A stretch of 64,000 nucleotides of DNA from an uncultured Gammaproteobacteria bacterium (GTDB lineage Bacteria; Pseudomonadota; Gammaproteobacteria; CAKMZV01): NCBI GenBank assembly GCA_929200535.1, contig CAKMZV010000003.1, positions 49,237 to 113,236 of the forward strand, in the 5' to 3' direction. Of the stretch, positions 1 through 9,842 are shown in pieces; the first letter of the stretch is position 1, and each line of letters opens with the position of its first letter. The position numbers were made by a program, and so were the translations under genes. The notes under the pieces were generated by a model that was not told where the DNA came from, did no database searches, and worked only from the letters and a program-made list of their open reading frames with translations.

Positions 1-1049
1 AAGAGTTTGGTAATTTTGTCTCCTCAATGCTCCCTACTACTCAGCATACCATTGCAGCAAACGAAGGAGCTGCTGTTGGGTTAGCAATTGGACATCACCT
101 TGCTACTGGGAAAATTCCTTTAGTTTATCTTCAAAATTCAGGGTTAGGCAATACAATTAATCCCCTTGTTTCACTGGCGGATCCTACCGTTTATGGCATT
201 CCTCTATTGCTTCTCATTGGCTGGCGTGGAGAACCTGATATTCCAGATGAACCACAACATAAAAAACAAGGCCCCATCACCTTACCTACGCTGGACGCAA
301 TGGATATTAAATGGGCAACACTTCATAAGGACCTTTCATCCAAAGAAGTCATTTCAACCGTTGATACTGCTCTTCAACACTGCCGTCAACAACAAGCACC
401 CTTTGCCTTAGTCGTGCATAAAAATACCTTTGAAAAATTCACTAAACCCAAACACACATCAGACTTAATTTTGCAACGTGAACAAGCAATTGCAACCATA
501 ATGAAATTTATCCAGCCTGATGATATTGTTGTCGCCACAACTGGGATGATTTCACGTGAGCTATATGAGCAAAGAGAAATGCAAAATCAATCTCATCAAC
601 AAGATTTTTTAGTCGTTGGGGGAATGGGTCATTGTAGTTCTATTGCCCTACGTATAGCTATGGAAAAACCTAACCGAACAATCTATTGCCTTGATGGTGA
701 TGGTTCAATACTTATGCATATGGGCTCTTTAGCCGTTGCCGGCACCAGTGCTTGTAAAAATTTTAAACACATCGTACTTAATAATGGCGTACATGATTCA
801 GTCGGAGGACAACCCACTGTGGGTCTGACTATTGATATGCCAAATATTGCCAAAAACTGCCACTATCGCCATACTCACTCGGTTGAAACAAGCGAGCAAC
901 TTGAAAATACTCTACCTGATTTCATCAATCAATCAGGACCTTGCTTTTTACAAGTTTGTGTCAAACCTGGCAATCGTGCTGACCTTGGCAGACCAACACA
1001 AACACCCCAAGAATGCAAAGTGCATTTTATGCAACACCTCTCCTCATAA
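1..1049 (+). CDS. aepY: Phosphonopyruvate decarboxylase, 5'-truncated by window edge (copy A)
   Basis: Thiamine-diphosphate enzyme that decarboxylates phosphonopyruvate to phosphonoacetaldehyde, the irreversible step that pulls the PEP mutase reaction forward. The reading frame is open from base 3, and the ORF-track start at 27 is an internal Met: the complete copy at 26846-27976 has about 28 further N-terminal residues. The TPP signature GDGS followed by NN is present, as is the substrate-side GGQPT segment. The protein matches the second copy residue for residue. Whether PEP mutase also precedes this copy lies outside the window. Confidence 0.93.
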   Translation, partial: EFGNFVSSMLPTTQHTIAANEGAAVGLAIGHHLATGKIPLVYLQNSGLGNTINPLVSLADPTVYGIPLLLLIGWRGEPDIPDEPQHKKQGPITLPTLDAMDIKWATLHKDLSSKEVISTVDTALQHCRQQQAPFALVVHKNTFEKFTKPKHTSDLILQREQAIATIMKFIQPDDIVVATTGMISRELYEQREMQNQSHQQDFLVVGGMGHCSSIALRIAMEKPNRTIYCLDGDGSILMHMGSLAVAGTSACKNFKHIVLNNGVHDSVGGQPTVGLTIDMPNIAKNCHYRHTHSVETSEQLENTLPDFINQSGPCFLQVCVKPGNRADLGRPTQTPQECKVHFMQHLSS

Positions 1050-1061
1050 AACATCTATCTA

Positions 1062-2177
1062 ATGAAACAACAACTCTACATCAATCAAGGATTTGCAGCT
1101 TGGGATGGTATCCTAAAACAATATCAACCCCAAAAAACCCTACTTGTATGTGGAAAGCAATCCTATCGCTCCATAGAAGCAATTGTACAACCCCTACTAA
1201 CTCAACTATCAGGAAAAATAATTACTTTTAATGAGTTTGGTAAAAAGCCTTGTATTGAGGATATTTTCCGTGGCATCACCTTATGTCGAGAAGAGAACGT
1301 TGATTTAATTATTGCCATTGGGGGTGGCCATTGCATTGATACAGCAAAGGCCATTAATTTATTAAGCAAACAACCTATTTCACTTAATAATGCCAATGAT
1401 TTAGCAGAAAGCATTCGTGGCAACACGACATTAATCCCAACTGAATGCCCTCTAATTGTGATGCCCACCACATGCGGATCAGGCTCTGAAGCCACACACT
1501 TTGCCGTCGTTTATATTGGCTCCGACAAATTCTCATTAGCCCACCCCAGCATCTTGGCTGATTGGGTAATTGCTGATAAATGTTTAGTCAACTCACTACC
1601 TCACTCAATCGCTGTATATACAGCCTTAGATGCTCTATGCCAAGCCATAGAATCCTACTGGTCAGTCGGTGCAACACAAGAGAGTGAAGAGTACGCACTC
1701 AATGCCTTAAAAATCATTAGCCCGCATCTTCAAAACCAATTTACTATAAATGATCAATTTTTTACGGATATGGTACTCGCTGCAAACTATGCTGGTCGTG
1801 CCATTAATATTTCCAAAACAACTGCCCCACACGCCCTATCCTACTACTTAACCGATCAATTTGATGTCCCCCATGGGATTGCCGTGGCACTAACTCTTGG
1901 AGCCGTAGCAACCTATACTGAAATCAATGCAGAAAATCACACTCAGAAAAAAATACAAACAATAAAGAATATACTTAATTTTTCAGATGAATTTTCTCAG
2001 TCATGGTACGACTTTATTGCTTCACTTGATATTGCTTGCAAATTATCTGACTACAATCTGAAAGAAGAACACTTAGAAAAAATGGTGAACTCAGTTAATT
2101 TACAAAGACTTGCCAATCACCCAATTAATTTTGATACAAAACAACTAAAACAGGTGCTGAAATCACGCTATATTTAA
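1062..2177 (+). CDS. Phosphonoacetaldehyde reductase, iron-type alcohol dehydrogenase (copy A)
   Basis: Group III (iron-dependent) alcohol dehydrogenase, 371 residues, 12 bp after the decarboxylase. The nucleotide-binding GGGH-CIDTAKA segment lies near residues 87-96 and the metal-ligand region includes VPHGIAVAL. Family members next to phosphonopyruvate decarboxylase reduce phosphonoacetaldehyde to 2-hydroxyethylphosphonate, so context sets the substrate here. No aminotransferase of the AepZ type follows, which argues against 2-aminoethylphosphonate as the end product. Identical to 27989-29104, and a third decayed copy sits near 33895-33981. Confidence 0.88.
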   Translation: MKQQLYINQGFAAWDGILKQYQPQKTLLVCGKQSYRSIEAIVQPLLTQLSGKIITFNEFGKKPCIEDIFRGITLCREENVDLIIAIGGGHCIDTAKAINLLSKQPISLNNANDLAESIRGNTTLIPTECPLIVMPTTCGSGSEATHFAVVYIGSDKFSLAHPSILADWVIADKCLVNSLPHSIAVYTALDALCQAIESYWSVGATQESEEYALNALKIISPHLQNQFTINDQFFTDMVLAANYAGRAINISKTTAPHALSYYLTDQFDVPHGIAVALTLGAVATYTEINAENHTQKKIQTIKNILNFSDEFSQSWYDFIASLDIACKLSDYNLKEEHLEKMVNSVNLQRLANHPINFDTKQLKQVLKSRYI

Positions 2178-2271
2178 GTACTCAAATCCTGTGCTGATTT
2201 TTTGCAGACTTCCATACTATAAATATTTCCGACTATTTCCGATCTGCAAAATATTTTTCATAGTACCTTAA

Positions 2272-2421
2272 CCTTATACCAATGATAGCCCAAAAATGTA
2301 CTGCCATTATCAAAACCTTTACAACAACAATGGGATAAAGCATACAACATATGTTTATACGGAATATGACATTGGTTTATCCAAAGGACGAAATATTACT
2401 GTGAGTTATGTTAAACTATAG
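2272..2421 (+). pseudogene. Possible 3' remnant of a beta-barrel or surface protein gene (in repeat copy A)
   Basis: One frame reads about 49 codons to a TAG stop, with alternating polar/aromatic residues (TTYVYTEYDIGLSKGRNITV) like the last strands of an outer-membrane barrel. There is no start codon or upstream domain. The same piece occurs in copy B, where the tail differs because the repeat ends inside it. The assignment rests only on residue pattern. Confidence 0.3.
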
Positions 2422-2470
2422 CCTCAAGTCTCTTAACCAAAAAAAGCTAATTTTCATATAAAGCTCACCT

Positions 2471-3703
2471 ATGAAGCGTAGGATACTCTCAAATGCAGCT
2501 TCCTTAACAGTGATTCAAGTAGCGAATTATGTCACTCCCTTAATCGTGCTCGTTTATCTTGCCCGTATATTAGGAACTGAGCTTTATGGAGTTCTAGCAT
2601 TTTCTCAAGCGATTATAACCATAAGTAGTATATTTACAGACTTTGGATATTCTTTATCTGCGACAGACAAAATTTCAAAGAATAGAGAGAAGCTTAATTT
2701 TGTATCCACAATTATAGGCGGGATTTATTCTTTTCAATTTTTACTCTTTATATGTTGTGCAATAGTAATTATTACATTTGCACATTTCAGTCAGACATAT
2801 CATGAACACAAGACTTTATTATTACTAACACTAGTGCCAGTCTTTGCACAAACATTCTATCCTTTGTGGTTCTTCCAAGGCATAGAAAAAATGAATTTAC
2901 TAGCTTTTTTTTCTATTACTATCAAAATAATATATGTACTTCTGGTAATTTACTTCATAAAAACCCCCAAAGACTATACTTTTGTTCCTTTACTTAGTGG
3001 GCTTGCACACGGCACTGGTCTCTGTATGTCTATAGCTATAATTTACAGATTAGGTTACAAAATAATTATCCCGAATAAAACAAAAATATTGTACTGCATT
3101 AGTTTTTCTAGAAAATTTTTTGTTTCACGTATGCTTGTTATGATTTACATGAATAGCTCAGTTTTAATTCTTGGGCTTATTGCAAACTCATCTATTGTCG
3201 CCACATACTCAATAGCAGAGCAACTATATAAAGCAATGCAATCTGCAATAAGTCCACTATCTGCAGCGACATATCCATTTATGGCAAAGGAAAAAGATAT
3301 TAAGCTGATGATGAAATTAATATATTACTGTGTTTTTTTTGTTATTGTAGGAGCTATTTTAGGATATTTTATTAGCCCCACTCTAATACACTATTTTTTT
3401 GATCAGTCATGGGAAAACTCCTTGTCCATACTAAATATATTTTTTATTGCAATTGTATTTCACGCAGGTACTGTAATGACTGGCTATCCTCTTGCAACAG
3501 CAGTGGGTCGTATAGACGTTGCTAATTCATCGGTTATTACTGGTGCTCTTATCTACTGTACTGGCATTATCGTATTATTTTTATTTGGACAAATAAACCC
3601 GTTAATGCTAGCCTTTCTTATGATTATTAGTGAGCTTGGGGTTTTAGCCAAACGGGCTTTTATACTGATACCCGTGGCAATGCAAAAAATATCAAATGAC
3701 TGA
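2471..3703 (+). CDS. wzx: Wzx-type polysaccharide flippase
   Basis: Polytopic inner-membrane protein of the oligosaccharide flippase branch of the MOP superfamily, 410 residues with roughly twelve hydrophobic segments throughout. The N-terminus (ASLTVIQVANYVTPLIVLVYLARILG) and the following YGVLAF are typical of O-antigen Wzx. It would move undecaprenyl-linked repeat units to the periplasmic face. It lies at the head of the first glycan block, just after repeat copy A, and is followed by a LicD-like gene and a Wzy-like gene. Substrate specificity cannot be read from sequence. Confidence 0.88.
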   Translation: MKRRILSNAASLTVIQVANYVTPLIVLVYLARILGTELYGVLAFSQAIITISSIFTDFGYSLSATDKISKNREKLNFVSTIIGGIYSFQFLLFICCAIVIITFAHFSQTYHEHKTLLLLTLVPVFAQTFYPLWFFQGIEKMNLLAFFSITIKIIYVLLVIYFIKTPKDYTFVPLLSGLAHGTGLCMSIAIIYRLGYKIIIPNKTKILYCISFSRKFFVSRMLVMIYMNSSVLILGLIANSSIVATYSIAEQLYKAMQSAISPLSAATYPFMAKEKDIKLMMKLIYYCVFFVIVGAILGYFISPTLIHYFFDQSWENSLSILNIFFIAIVFHAGTVMTGYPLATAVGRIDVANSSVITGALIYCTGIIVLFLFGQINPLMLAFLMIISELGVLAKRAFILIPVAMQKISND

Positions 3704-3840
3704 TAATAGCAGTCTATAATATACAGTGCTGTTTACTAAGTGTTTTCTACTAAAGATACCCTTAAATGTTAAACAATCAAAAATAAATTATAAATAGAAA
3801 AATAAATTTTTCTTAAGAACACGGCCATAGAGTAGAAAAT

Positions 3841-5256
3841 ATGCAACAGCTTGAACATATCGTACAAATACAAAATATTTTATCAAGATACAATCTCACT
3901 AATTTTATTGACTCTGGCACTTTATTGGGACTTATAAGAGAAAATAGAATTTTGCCTTGGGATAACGATATTGATATCGCCATTATTGATGATGGAAGCA
4001 TCGATATGGCAAAACTATATTCTGCTTTCACCAATATGGGATACAACGTAAAAATGAATATGGATGGAATTCTACTTGAAAACAAAAATACGATAGAAAT
4101 AAATCTCAAATTTTACCAAAAATTGGATAATAAAATTTATACAATTTACAAATATAGTAATGCTAAGGCAAAATTTCTAAAAACACTAAATAATATTATT
4201 GTTACAGATAGTTGGTATATAGACAAGCGTAATTCCAAAAAAACAATAAAGTATATTATTAAAAGAATCAATTTACTAATCCCCAATTCTTTAAGTCAGA
4301 AGTTCTTAAAGTCCAAAAATTATGTCAGTATTCTGAGTGGCTCAATAGTTGAACCAATAAATACCATTGAAATAGGGGAACATTCATTTAAAGTACCTGC
4401 ATTTCCAGAAATATATTTAGAAAAAAAATATGGCAAAAACTGGAAAACACCTGTTAAAAATTATTCATATTCAACAGATGATTGTACGATAGTTGAATAC
4501 AAGATGAATTTAACAGATGTTCTTTATTTATTACAAATAGTACGGAATATTTTTTTTAAATATAATGCAGAAGTGTACTTATCAGCAGGCACTTTATTAG
4601 GAGCTATACGAGATGGAAATATAATTCCATGGGACTATGATATCGATTTAGCCTCAAAAGAATCGTATTTAAATAAAGCTGAAATGATTGCACAAGAGTT
4701 ATCTGATTTAGGGGTAACTGTTTTTTTGTCAAAATTTACCAATGTAATGGCTCTGTATTATAAAGGAATCACTGTTGATATAGATTTTTATCGCAGTGAT
4801 GGTAAATATTTAACTATGCCAATGAAACATATTAATAATAAATGGGGTGCTTTGATTTACTTCATAGACTGGCTATTTTGTTTTGAACCCAAATCGAGTG
4901 TATTTAATTCGATGAAAAATAACGTAACATTAGCAATCCCTAGGCACGTATTGTCTAGTATTCTAACAAAACTACCTACTACATTAAAAAAAGCTGCTAT
5001 AAACTTTCTTACCAAATGTGCCCAAACTACTGGTAATTCAAGAGGTTCTGTAAAAATTCCCAACAAGCTTATAGGCAATTTTAAAGAAATAAAAATATTT
5101 AATAGTAAATGGTTAATCCCTGAAAAATATGAAGAATATTTAGAACTGTATTATGGTAACTGGAAGATTAAGGAGAAAAAATTTGACTATCATAACTCCT
5201 CCGGTGAAGTATCCAGCTCTACTCAGATCCCAAACGAAAAATGGGAAATTAAGTAA
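3841..5256 (+). CDS. Tandem LicD-domain protein (two LicD modules in one chain)
   Basis: 471 residues with two copies of the LicD nucleotidyltransferase-fold signature: GTLLG at about 26-30 with PWDNDID at 39-45, and GTLLG at about 251-255 with PWDYDID at 264-270. LicD proteins transfer phosphocholine-type groups from CDP-activated donors to glycans and bind metal through the DxD-like motif; both modules keep these acidic residues. Because a phosphonate pathway with a cytidylyltransferase is nearby, the donor may be a CMP-phosphonate. Most LicD proteins are single-domain and about 270 residues, so this is a fusion. The ATG lacks a clear Shine-Dalgarno. Donor and acceptor are unknown. Confidence 0.85.
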   Translation: MQQLEHIVQIQNILSRYNLTNFIDSGTLLGLIRENRILPWDNDIDIAIIDDGSIDMAKLYSAFTNMGYNVKMNMDGILLENKNTIEINLKFYQKLDNKIYTIYKYSNAKAKFLKTLNNIIVTDSWYIDKRNSKKTIKYIIKRINLLIPNSLSQKFLKSKNYVSILSGSIVEPINTIEIGEHSFKVPAFPEIYLEKKYGKNWKTPVKNYSYSTDDCTIVEYKMNLTDVLYLLQIVRNIFFKYNAEVYLSAGTLLGAIRDGNIIPWDYDIDLASKESYLNKAEMIAQELSDLGVTVFLSKFTNVMALYYKGITVDIDFYRSDGKYLTMPMKHINNKWGALIYFIDWLFCFEPKSSVFNSMKNNVTLAIPRHVLSSILTKLPTTLKKAAINFLTKCAQTTGNSRGSVKIPNKLIGNFKEIKIFNSKWLIPEKYEEYLELYYGNWKIKEKKFDYHNSSGEVSSSTQIPNEKWEIK

Positions 5257-5284
5257 TCTTAATGAATATAAGCCCCCCTAAATT

Positions 5285-6570
5285 ATGTCGTATTTTTCAC
5301 TGCTAATATTAATTACTAGTCATGTTATGTGCTGGTGGCTCATTGGCGGAAGACAAAAATTACAACATAGTCCAGTCAAAATCAGCACCTTACTTAGTGG
5401 AATACACACTATCCCACACTATATTATTTGTACAATTTCCCCAGAAAATTCTTGGCTATACCCCTCTCTTGGTAATAAATATATCATTTATTTGATAGAG
5501 TTTGGAATTCTGTATTCTTTAGGGTTATTTATACAAGCGCTCTGTATAAGTACCGCTAGCAAAATAAAAATGCCAATAGCTACTAAATTAACTATAGAGC
5601 CTCATTATCCTTTTAGAAAAGCCGCATTACTGCTATTTACAGTTTATATATCAATACTATTGGTATATTTTAATAAAATTGGTGGGTTGCAATACTACCT
5701 TACTCATTTTAATAACCGAGATGAGTTGCGAGCTGGCCTTGGGATACTAGATATGTGTAAATTTCCTGTCGCATATTTAACTATATTATTTTTAGTAGCT
5801 TCCTCCCTAAATCTTCGTCTAACCTTTTTTTTCTTATTGTAATCTTTATGGCAATGATTGAAATGCTATTCGGTGGACGCAGAAATCCAATCCAATTTTT
5901 GTTATTTGGGTTAATAGGCTTATTAATGGTTGATAAAAATAGACAACTATTTTCACCAAGCAGTATAGTTATTACACTTCTCTCCATATCAATTTTTATT
6001 GGTTTGTACTCCTTTAGAGCATTACATGTATCTCAATCCGAAGTAGATATTGATATCTTGACGTATGTACTGAATATTAGCTACAATGATATCTATATCT
6101 TTATAATATCTCATTTTTCTAATAATGATTTTTGGTATGGTTCTATATATCTAGATATTTTTTATAAAATTTTCTCTTACTTTAATGGTTCAACAGGTCC
6201 ATCGCTAGACGAAGGGCTTTATATATATAATATCTATAGAGGAAATTTCATTGAGCCACCCATGATCTTGGAGCAAATATATCAAAATTCATTCCCACCT
6301 AGGACTTTTGGTAATGGTTATATAAACTTTGGAATCGCAGGAGTATTAATATTTTTTTCTATCAAAGGTACGCTAACTGGTCTAGCTTATAAAATCATGA
6401 CTAAATCTAACTATAATCCTATTTTTATGTATATTTACTTAATCATGATTTTTTCTTTTCAATTAAGTAATTTAAAATTATTTGAATTTATGACTATTTG
6501 TAGTGCATTAATACTCCTATCAATACCATTAAGATTAATTAAAAAACGGCAAACTACCACCTATAGATAG
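5285..6570 (+). pseudogene. wzy: Wzy-like repeat-unit polymerase, split by a frameshift at a T8 tract
   Basis: Two adjacent hydrophobic ORFs, 5285-5842 (185 residues) and 5848-6570 (240 residues), in different frames. Both are membrane proteins, and together they have the length (about 428 residues) and hydropathy of an oligosaccharide repeat-unit polymerase. The frame changes at a run of eight T at 5825-5832. One extra T would fuse the frames, reading TFFFLIVIFMAMIEMLFGG without a stop. It sits between the double-LicD gene and a GT4 gene, as expected for wzy. It may be a phase-variable OFF state, a real mutation or a sequencing error. Confidence 0.75.
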
Positions 6571-6840
6571 ATTTAATTTCTTGATTTAAATGAAAAAAAA
6601 TTGTCTACAATATTTAGTAGAATCATGCGAGTAAGTACCAAAACTTTTTTTGTAACCAACACGCCTCTAAAAATATTAATATTATTACACTCAAAAATGA
6701 GTTGAATTTAAACTAATAGCAATTTTTATATACAAAATATGAACAGTAAAAAATGAAAAATCGCATGGATTGTCATTGTGGAACTTTTATGAATAGATTT
6801 GAAACTGTTTTTTTAGTTTAACAAAAATTATTAACATTTC

Positions 6841-7968
6841 ATGAATGAACGAGAGGGAATTTTAAATAAAAAAATATTTTTTATTGGGACATTACCACCA
6901 CCTATTGATGGACAATCAAAAATTGCATCAATCGTATTGGAAACGATGTATGAAAACAATGCAGACGTGATGGTGCTCAACCTCAATAGAGCTAGGATTT
7001 CACGAACTTTTACAGATCAAATTAGGCGTTTTTTTGGGATATTATTGATTTATTCAAAAGTGATTTTGAGTCAAAAAAATGTAGATTCAATTTATTTTAC
7101 TATCTCAGAATCTAAATTAGGTAATGTGAAAGATTTAATTTTGTATTTATTAATTTACAAAAGACTCAAATTGCTAACCATACATATGTTAGGGGGAGCT
7201 AATATGGATAAAATTTTAAATAATAATAGCTTATTATCTATGCTGAATGTTTTTTTTATGAAAAAAATGCGTAATGTTATAGTAGAAGGTGCACGTGGTC
7301 AGCAAATATTCGCAAAGACATTTACAAAAAATAATATTCACATCACCCCTAATTTTGCCGATGAATTTCTATTTTCATCAAAAGAGATATGTCTGGAAAA
7401 ATATGAAAACATTGAAAAAATAAAATTATTGTATCTTAGCAATATGATACCTGAAAAAGGATACTTAACACTAGTTAAAGCTATCCAGCTGTTGCCATCT
7501 AAAATCATGTCTCAATTTGAGATAACATTTGTTGGCGGATTTCAACACCAGAAACATCAAAAAGAATTTAATGAATGTATTCGAAACATGCCTATGATAA
7601 AATATCTAGGTCCATTCATTGATGGAGAGAAAAAAAAATCTCTTTACCTGTCTTCACATATCTTTTGCTTGCCAACATATTACCCTTATGAAGGACAACC
7701 TGTCAGTATATTGGAGGCATATGCAACAGGTTGTGCTGTTATAACTACTGAACACGGAGGCATTTTAGATATTTTCAAAGATAATATTAATGGATTTACT
7801 GTTAAAGCTAATTCTCCCGCGGCTTTATCTTCGTGTATGCGTTCCATTGCTACAGATCGACAAAAATTAAAATATTTTGCATTACGTAATATTGAAGATG
7901 CGATTACAATGTATACAAAGCATAGATTTAAATCACAAATATCGGATATATTCTTTCTAACTCATTAA
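6841..7968 (+). CDS. GT4-family glycosyltransferase
   Basis: 375 residues with a GT-B fold layout. The N-terminus has the GTLPPPIDGQ segment common in this family. The C-terminal donor-binding half has the motif EGQPVSILEAYATGCAV followed by GGI, which matches the EX7E region of retaining GT4 enzymes. It would add one sugar to a lipid-linked repeat unit at the cytoplasmic face. A 270 bp A/T-rich gap with no recognisable gene precedes it, so it may head its own transcript. Sugar specificity is unknown; GDP- or UDP-linked donors made nearby are possible. Confidence 0.88.
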   Translation: MNEREGILNKKIFFIGTLPPPIDGQSKIASIVLETMYENNADVMVLNLNRARISRTFTDQIRRFFGILLIYSKVILSQKNVDSIYFTISESKLGNVKDLILYLLIYKRLKLLTIHMLGGANMDKILNNNSLLSMLNVFFMKKMRNVIVEGARGQQIFAKTFTKNNIHITPNFADEFLFSSKEICLEKYENIEKIKLLYLSNMIPEKGYLTLVKAIQLLPSKIMSQFEITFVGGFQHQKHQKEFNECIRNMPMIKYLGPFIDGEKKKSLYLSSHIFCLPTYYPYEGQPVSILEAYATGCAVITTEHGGILDIFKDNINGFTVKANSPAALSSCMRSIATDRQKLKYFALRNIEDAITMYTKHRFKSQISDIFFLTH

Positions 7969-7984
7969 AATTACTTAAAATTAA

Positions 7985-8701
7985 ATGAATTTATTAGATA
8001 GCGGAATTATCGGAAATGGAATGATTGCCTCTGAAATAAAAAAAAGTTGGCAAAATCCCGCAAATTATGTCATATTTGCATCTGGAGTATCAGATTCATT
8101 ATGTACCGACTCTAGCCAATTTGCAAGAGAAAAAAACCTCTTATCACAGATAATTGAACAGTTAAATGATGATAGAATACTAGTATACTTTAGTACTTGT
8201 AGTGTTTTTGATGCCTCTAAAATCAAAATATCGCAGTATATACAGCATAAATTAGCTATGGAGTCTTTAGTAAAGAAATGTGAATCCTATCAAATATTTC
8301 GATTACCTCAAATAATTGGTATTAGTAATTCCAAAAAAACCTTAGTTAGCTATTTCTATGAGGCAATCACGAATACCCGAAAACTCATTATACAACGCAA
8401 TGCTATAAGAAATCTTCTTGATGTCACAGATGTTGTTAGTTTAACTTCAGCTATATGCGACAGTAAAAAATTTATTAATTCTACGCTTAATATTGCAAGC
8501 ACTCGATACGATTCAGTAATTCGAATTGTGGAAATTTTGGAAAAATTGATCGGTCAAAAAGCGTTAACAAAATATATTGATGGTGGAAGTGCTTATTTTA
8601 TCGATACTAAAATTGTGGAAGAATTTAATAAAAATCTTGGAATTGTATTTGATGCTCAATACTTACCTAGGGTCATTCAAAAATATTACGGTTCATGTTA
8701 A
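7985..8701 (+). CDS. Short NAD(P)-binding SDR-like protein next to sugar amidotransferase genes
   Basis: 238 residues, shorter than typical extended SDR sugar enzymes. The N-terminus SGIIGNGMIASEI resembles a degenerate Rossmann glycine motif, and YFSTCSVFD and FRLPQIIG resemble SDR core strands. The YxxxK pair may be YIQHK. It lies 1 bp before the wbuX-like gene, which suggests translational coupling and a role in the same amino-sugar modification, perhaps as a reductase or epimerase. It could also be a structural relic without catalysis. Confidence 0.6.
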   Translation: MNLLDSGIIGNGMIASEIKKSWQNPANYVIFASGVSDSLCTDSSQFAREKNLLSQIIEQLNDDRILVYFSTCSVFDASKIKISQYIQHKLAMESLVKKCESYQIFRLPQIIGISNSKKTLVSYFYEAITNTRKLIIQRNAIRNLLDVTDVVSLTSAICDSKKFINSTLNIASTRYDSVIRIVEILEKLIGQKALTKYIDGGSAYFIDTKIVEEFNKNLGIVFDAQYLPRVIQKYYGSC

Positions 8702-8702
8702 T

Positions 8703-9842
8703 ATGAATTTAAAAAAAAAAATATGTATTCGCTGTGTGATGGATTACAGAGATTCAAAAATTACTTTTGATGAAAATGGTATTTGTGATCATTGTCAAAA
8801 TTTTGATAATAACATTAAACCTAATTGGCACACGGATCAAAAAGGAGATTTAGAATTAAAACAAATAACTACCAAAATAAAGCAAGAGGGCATTAACAAA
8901 GATTTTGACTGTATTATTGGCTTAAGTGGCGGGCTGGATAGTTCGTATACTGCTTATATTGCGAAAGAGATTATGGGTCTAAGACCATTATTGCTGCATG
9001 TTGATGCAGGATGGAATACTGATCAAGCAGTAAGTAATATTGAAAAATTAGTTAATGGATTAGAGTTAGAGCTCTATACAGAAGTAATAAATTGGAAAGA
9101 AATGCAAGACTTGCAAGTAGCATTTTTAAAATCACAAATACCCGACCAGGACATTCCACAAGATACTGCGTTTTTTTCAACACTCTATAAATTTGCAAAA
9201 CAACATGGCATAAAATATGTTTTAACTGGTGGCAACTATTCAACAGAATGTTGTCGAGAACCTGATGAGTGGGGGGCATTCCCTGGTATAGATAAAACAT
9301 TAATTAATAATATACATAAAAATTTTGGCTCACAAAAACTAAAAACTTTTCCAATTATAGATACCTTAGTTTATAAAATATTCTATCATAGAATTTTAGG
9401 TATGAAAGTCTTTAAACCTTTGAATTATGTTCCCTTTATCAAGAAAGATGCTGAAATTTTATTAAATGAAAAATATGGTTGGAAACCATTTCAACACAAA
9501 CATCATGAATCTCGATTTACTCGCTTCTATGAAGATTATTGGATGCCGAGAAAATTTGGATATGAAAAACGGCGTGCACATTTTTCAAGCTTAATTATGA
9601 CTGAACAAATGACCAGAGAGAGTGCGATAGAACGATTAAAAACTCCAGAAATGGATGATCAGTTTATGAAATTAGAATTTGAATTTGTTGCTAATAAACT
9701 CAATCTTTCAGTGGCTGAACTTCAAGAGATATTTGATGGCAAAAATAAAAACTTTCATGATTATAAAAACAAATATAAAATTTTTCATTTTGGAGGAAAG
9801 ATTTTAAATTTTCTAGGCTTGGAGCGTAGACAATACCGATGA
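8703..9842 (+). CDS. wbuX: N-acetyl sugar amidotransferase (WbuX/WbpG family)
   Basis: PP-loop ATP pyrophosphatase that installs an acetamidino group on an N-acetyl sugar nucleotide using ammonia from the partner HisH/HisF-like pair. Two Cys pairs near the start (CIRC and CDHC) look like a zinc site, and SGGLDSSY is the PP-loop. I start at 8703 rather than 8577: this gives 379 residues, the usual family length, removes an overlap with the upstream gene, and begins MNLKKKICIRC. The codons right after the start form a run of eleven A, a candidate slippage site. It overlaps the next gene by 4 bp. Confidence 0.88.
   Translation: MNLKKKICIRCVMDYRDSKITFDENGICDHCQNFDNNIKPNWHTDQKGDLELKQITTKIKQEGINKDFDCIIGLSGGLDSSYTAYIAKEIMGLRPLLLHVDAGWNTDQAVSNIEKLVNGLELELYTEVINWKEMQDLQVAFLKSQIPDQDIPQDTAFFSTLYKFAKQHGIKYVLTGGNYSTECCREPDEWGAFPGIDKTLINNIHKNFGSQKLKTFPIIDTLVYKIFYHRILGMKVFKPLNYVPFIKKDAEILLNEKYGWKPFQHKHHESRFTRFYEDYWMPRKFGYEKRRAHFSSLIMTEQMTRESAIERLKTPEMDDQFMKLEFEFVANKLNLSVAELQEIFDGKNKNFHDYKNKYKIFHFGGKILNFLGLERRQYR

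Larger units (their letters stand above)
1..2416. repeat. Long perfect direct repeat, copy A (partner 26928-29343)
   Basis: Base n here matches base n+26927 everywhere I compared, including both genes, all shadow ORFs of the track and the 239 bp non-coding tail. Identity ends at 2416/29343, where copy A continues TATAGCC and copy B CCTACAC. The left end is beyond the window, so the true repeat is longer than 2416 bp. Identity through non-coding sequence points to a very recent duplication, ongoing gene conversion, or an assembly effect. Confidence 0.95.

Noticed and set aside
1-2416. Composite transposon ends
   Set aside because: The two long repeats carry metabolic genes, with no transposase or terminal inverted repeats in either copy; segmental duplication explains them better.
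8577-8702. Longer N-terminus for the sugar amidotransferase
   Set aside because: It would overlap the upstream gene by 125 bp and adds 42 residues absent from the family; ATG 8703 gives the normal start before the zinc Cys pair.
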